Part shown: piece after piece, positions 3,880 through 5,968 of the stretch
Numbering within the stretch: the stretch's first letter is position 1
How the letters are laid out: every line of letters begins with the position of its first letter
Assembly (NCBI GenBank): GCA_002492075.1
Contig: DKXD01000148.1
Coordinates: forward strand, 1-5,968
Reading direction: 5' to 3'
DNA length: 5,968 nucleotides
Origin: Ruminococcaceae bacterium UBA7135
GTDB lineage: Bacteria > Bacillota > Clostridia > Oscillospirales > Ruminococcaceae
The notes under the pieces: model-generated
What the model was told of the DNA's origin: nothing
The model's database searches: none
The model's input: the letters and a program-made list of their open reading frames with translations, nothing else
Position numbers and translations under genes: made by a program

Positions 3880-5817
3880 TTATCTGACCTTGTCGGCGTT
3901 CTCCTTAACTATCTTAGCGATCACCTCGTCGGTAGGAGACGCGCCGAGATCGCCGTCCTTGCGCGAACGCAGCGATACGGTGTTGTCCTCCACTTCCTTG
4001 TCGCCGACTATAAAGAAATACGGTATCTTCTCAAGCTGCGCCTGACGTATTTTGTAGCCTATCTTTTCGTTGCGGTTGTCTACCGTTGTGCGTATGCCGT
4101 ACTTATCGAGATCTGCAGCTATCTTCTCGCCGTACTCTTTGGCTCTGTCGGTTACGGGGAGTATGCGCACCTGCTCGGGAGAGAGCCAAAGCGGCAGCGC
4201 TCCCGCGTATTTCTCGATCATATACGCGAGAGTTCTCTCGTAACAGCCCAGCGACGTGCGGTGAATGATGTAGGGGTGGCGTTTTGTGCCGTCAACATCA
4301 ACATACTCCATACCGAAAAGCGGTGCGAGCAGCATATCTATCTGAATGGTTACGAGCGTGTCCTCTTTGCCGAAAACGTTCTTGTATTGAATATCGAGCT
4401 TCGGTCCGTAGAACGCCGCCTCGTCTATTCCTATCGTGTATTCAACGCCGAGATCGTTCAATATCTTTTCCATAGCGTTCTGAGCGGTTTCCCACTGCTC
4501 CGCCGTGCCCTCGTACTTGTTCTTCGGGTTTGCGGGGTCCCACTGAGAAAAGCGGAACGTGCAGTCTTCAAGCAAGCCCACCGTGCCGAGCATATACTTC
4601 GCGAGGTCGAGACACTCCTTGAACTCCTCCTCAAGCTGTTCGGGGCGGAGAATGTAGTGACCCTCGGAGATCGTGAACTGACGCACGCGGATAAGTCCAT
4701 GCATTTCGCCGCTGTCCTCGTTGCGGAACAAGGTAGACGTTTCCGTTAAGCGCATTGGCAAGTCGCGGTAGGAACGCTGACGGTTCAGGAATACCTGATA
4801 CTGGAACGGGCAGGTCATCGGGCGGAGCGCGAAGCACTCCTTGGTTTCGTCGTCGGGGTCGCCGAGAACGAACATTCCGTCGAGGTAGTGATCCCAGTGC
4901 CCCGAGATCTTATACAGCTCGCGCTTTGCCATATACGGCGTTTTGGTGAGCAGACAGCCGCGCTTCGCTTCCTCGTCTTCCACCCAGCGCTGGAGTATCT
5001 GAATGACCTTCGCGCCCTTTGGCAGCAGTATTGGCAGACCCTGACCGATATAATCAACCGTCGTGAAATATTCAAGCTCGCGCCCCAATTTATTATGGTC
5101 GCGCTTTTTCGCTTCCTCAACGGAGGTGAGATACTCGTTAAGAGCGTCCTTTGAGGGAAATGCAGTGCCGTAAATTCTCGTAAGCATTTTGTTCTTCTCG
5201 CTGCCGCGCCAGTACGCGCCCGTAACGGACGTAAGCTTGTACGCTTTAACGGAGCTTGTGCTCATAAGGTGCGGTCCCGCGCACAGGTCGGTGAAATCGC
5301 CCTGCTTATAGAACGATATAGGCTCGCCCTTGTCCGCGTGTTCCTTACAAAGCTCAACCTTATAAGGCTCGTCCTGCTCTTCAAGATATTTTATAGCTTC
5401 GTCGGGAGAGAGTGTGAACTGCTCCAGTTTAATACTCTCCTTGACGATCTTCTTCATTTCCGCTTCTATTTTGGCGAGAGTTTCCACGGTGAACGGCTCT
5501 TCGGTGTCGAAATCGTAATAAAATCCGTTGTCGATAGCCGGACCGATAGCAAGCTTCGTTTTCGGGAACAGCCGCTTTACCGCCTGCGCCAGAACGTGCG
5601 ACGCGGTATGATTGAACGCTCTCTGCCCCTGTTCGTCTTCAAATGTAAGGATATTTAATGTGCTGTCCTTGTCGAGACAAGTTCGCATATCGCAAATCTT
5701 GCCGTTTATCTCCGCCGCGCAAGCGACCTTGGCAAGTCCCAGCTCCCGCGCGATGTCAAACGCCGACATACCCGCTTCAAATTCCTTGACTTCTCCGTTT
5801 TTCAATGTGATTTTCAT
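3880..5817 (-). CDS. thrS: Threonyl-tRNA synthetase
   Basis: This 645-residue cytoplasmic enzyme charges tRNA(Thr) with threonine using ATP and clears misactivated serine; the length is normal and the gene is complete. Domains in order: TGS (about 1-62); the editing domain with zinc-type residues H70, H74, C179 and H183 in HTASHVLA and DLCAGPH; the class II catalytic core with GHWDHYLDGMF (306-316), C336 in RPMTCP, motif 2 R365 in FRNE, MHGLIRVRQFT (372-382), H387, and motif 3 with H519 in IHRTSLG; and the anticodon-binding domain (about 540-645). C336, H387 and H519 match the threonine-binding zinc ligands known in E. coli ThrRS. The core reads MTCPFQYQVF and ETSTLFRNE rather than the common MNCPGH and GSCHRNE; I recall this as a clostridial variant. 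The frame stays open upstream to a TTG at 5892, but AAAGGA 7 bases before the ATG at 5817, and the promoter position, favour the ATG. It is followed closely by a lipoprotein gene. Confidence 0.97.
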   Translation of the reverse strand: MKITLKNGEVKEFEAGMSAFDIARELGLAKVACAAEINGKICDMRTCLDKDSTLNILTFEDEQGQRAFNHTASHVLAQAVKRLFPKTKLAIGPAIDNGFYYDFDTEEPFTVETLAKIEAEMKKIVKESIKLEQFTLSPDEAIKYLEEQDEPYKVELCKEHADKGEPISFYKQGDFTDLCAGPHLMSTSSVKAYKLTSVTGAYWRGSEKNKMLTRIYGTAFPSKDALNEYLTSVEEAKKRDHNKLGRELEYFTTVDYIGQGLPILLPKGAKVIQILQRWVEDEEAKRGCLLTKTPYMAKRELYKISGHWDHYLDGMFVLGDPDDETKECFALRPMTCPFQYQVFLNRQRSYRDLPMRLTETSTLFRNEDSGEMHGLIRVRQFTISEGHYILRPEQLEEEFKECLDLAKYMLGTVGLLEDCTFRFSQWDPANPKNKYEGTAEQWETAQNAMEKILNDLGVEYTIGIDEAAFYGPKLDIQYKNVFGKEDTLVTIQIDMLLAPLFGMEYVDVDGTKRHPYIIHRTSLGCYERTLAYMIEKYAGALPLWLSPEQVRILPVTDRAKEYGEKIAADLDKYGIRTTVDNRNEKIGYKIRQAQLEKIPYFFIVGDKEVEDNTVSLRSRKDGDLGASPTDEVIAKIVKENADKVR

Positions 5818-5824
5818 GGTTTTT

Positions 5825-5830
5825 TCCTTT
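5825..5830 (-). promoter_or_regulatory. Ribosome binding site that fixes the thrS start at ATG
   Basis: AAAGGA ends 7 bases before ATG at 5817. The alternative in-frame TTG at 5892 has AAGGAG only 3 bases away, and that site would fall at the very 5' end of the predicted transcript, so it could hardly be used. Confidence 0.75.
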
Positions 5831-5904
5831 CCGACAGGCTCTACAAATGCCTTGCCGATGTAATTCCGGCGGTATTTCTTATTATAAATCAACCGCTCCT
5901 TATT

Positions 5905-5933
5905 ATTCTACATCTTTTTCGCGTAATTGTCAA
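5905..5933 (-). promoter_or_regulatory. Sigma-A promoter of thrS
   Basis: On the minus strand TTGACA (5933-5928) is followed by a 17 bp spacer and TAGAAT (5910-5905), one base from consensus. The predicted start is about 5898, giving a leader of roughly 80 bases before the ATG. That leader shows no T-box signature and no terminator hairpin. A second TATAAT on the same strand at 5953-5948 could be a -10 box whose -35 would lie outside the window. Confidence 0.8.
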
Positions 5934-5968
5934 GGGCTTTAAGGGAAATTATAGTTTAGCTTACAGCA

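Noticed and set aside
3841..4749. 302-residue plus-strand open frame
   Set aside because: It lies antisense to thrS, has no ribosome binding site, and its composition is what a mirrored GC-rich coding frame gives.
5818..5892. Longer thrS start at TTG 5892
   Set aside because: The would-be binding site is only 3 bases from the TTG and at the predicted transcript start. The ATG at 5817 begins exactly at the TGS domain with a well-spaced site.

Overview
The window looks like part of a chromosome from an anaerobic, moderate-GC Firmicute, probably a clostridium of the Oscillospiraceae/Ruminococcaceae kind. Supporting signs are strong GGAGG-type ribosome binding sites, several TTG starts, consensus sigma-A promoters, a lipoprotein signal, and a threonyl-tRNA synthetase carrying the catalytic-core wording I associate with clostridial ThrRS. 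Genus and species cannot be told from this sequence.

Layout. (1) 1-634 holds no credible protein gene. On the minus strand a textbook promoter (TTGACA, 17 bp, TAAAAT; 468-496) fires leftwards into about 460 bases rich in stem-loops, ending at a hairpin on the window edge. This is best read as an unidentified structured non-coding RNA or long leader. (2) 635-1719 is an AT-rich plus-strand cassette of two tightly spaced genes: a 79-residue two-helix membrane protein and a 280-residue secreted protein of unknown function. It has its own promoter at 579-608 and a strong terminator at 1728-1770. (3) 1772-5817 is a minus-strand run, in transcription order: thrS, a small lipoprotein, an SseB-domain protein, and a GT2 membrane glycosyltransferase of the polyprenyl-phosphate (GtrB/DPM1-like) type. 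thrS has a clear promoter at 5905-5933.

How the genes relate. thrS and the lipoprotein are 18 bp apart and are probably co-transcribed. The next two junctions, lipoprotein/SseB and SseB/GT2, each contain a copy of a palindromic repeat with a long perfect or near-perfect stem. Both copies end on the same side in CGGTATTA, and the longer copy has imperfect terminal inverted repeats, so they look like small MITE-like or REP-like elements. They sit immediately after the stop codons, and in one case the stop codon lies inside the repeat end. The four minus-strand genes have no obvious shared pathway: translation, cell envelope, unknown, and cell-surface glycosylation.

Most worth following up are the unidentified RNA at the left edge, with three copies of the octamer AAGCAGAG, the AT-rich membrane/secreted pair next to it, and the palindromic repeat pair. 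Nothing here amounts to a demonstrable new system from sequence alone. All similarity statements come from recognising motifs, not from a database search.
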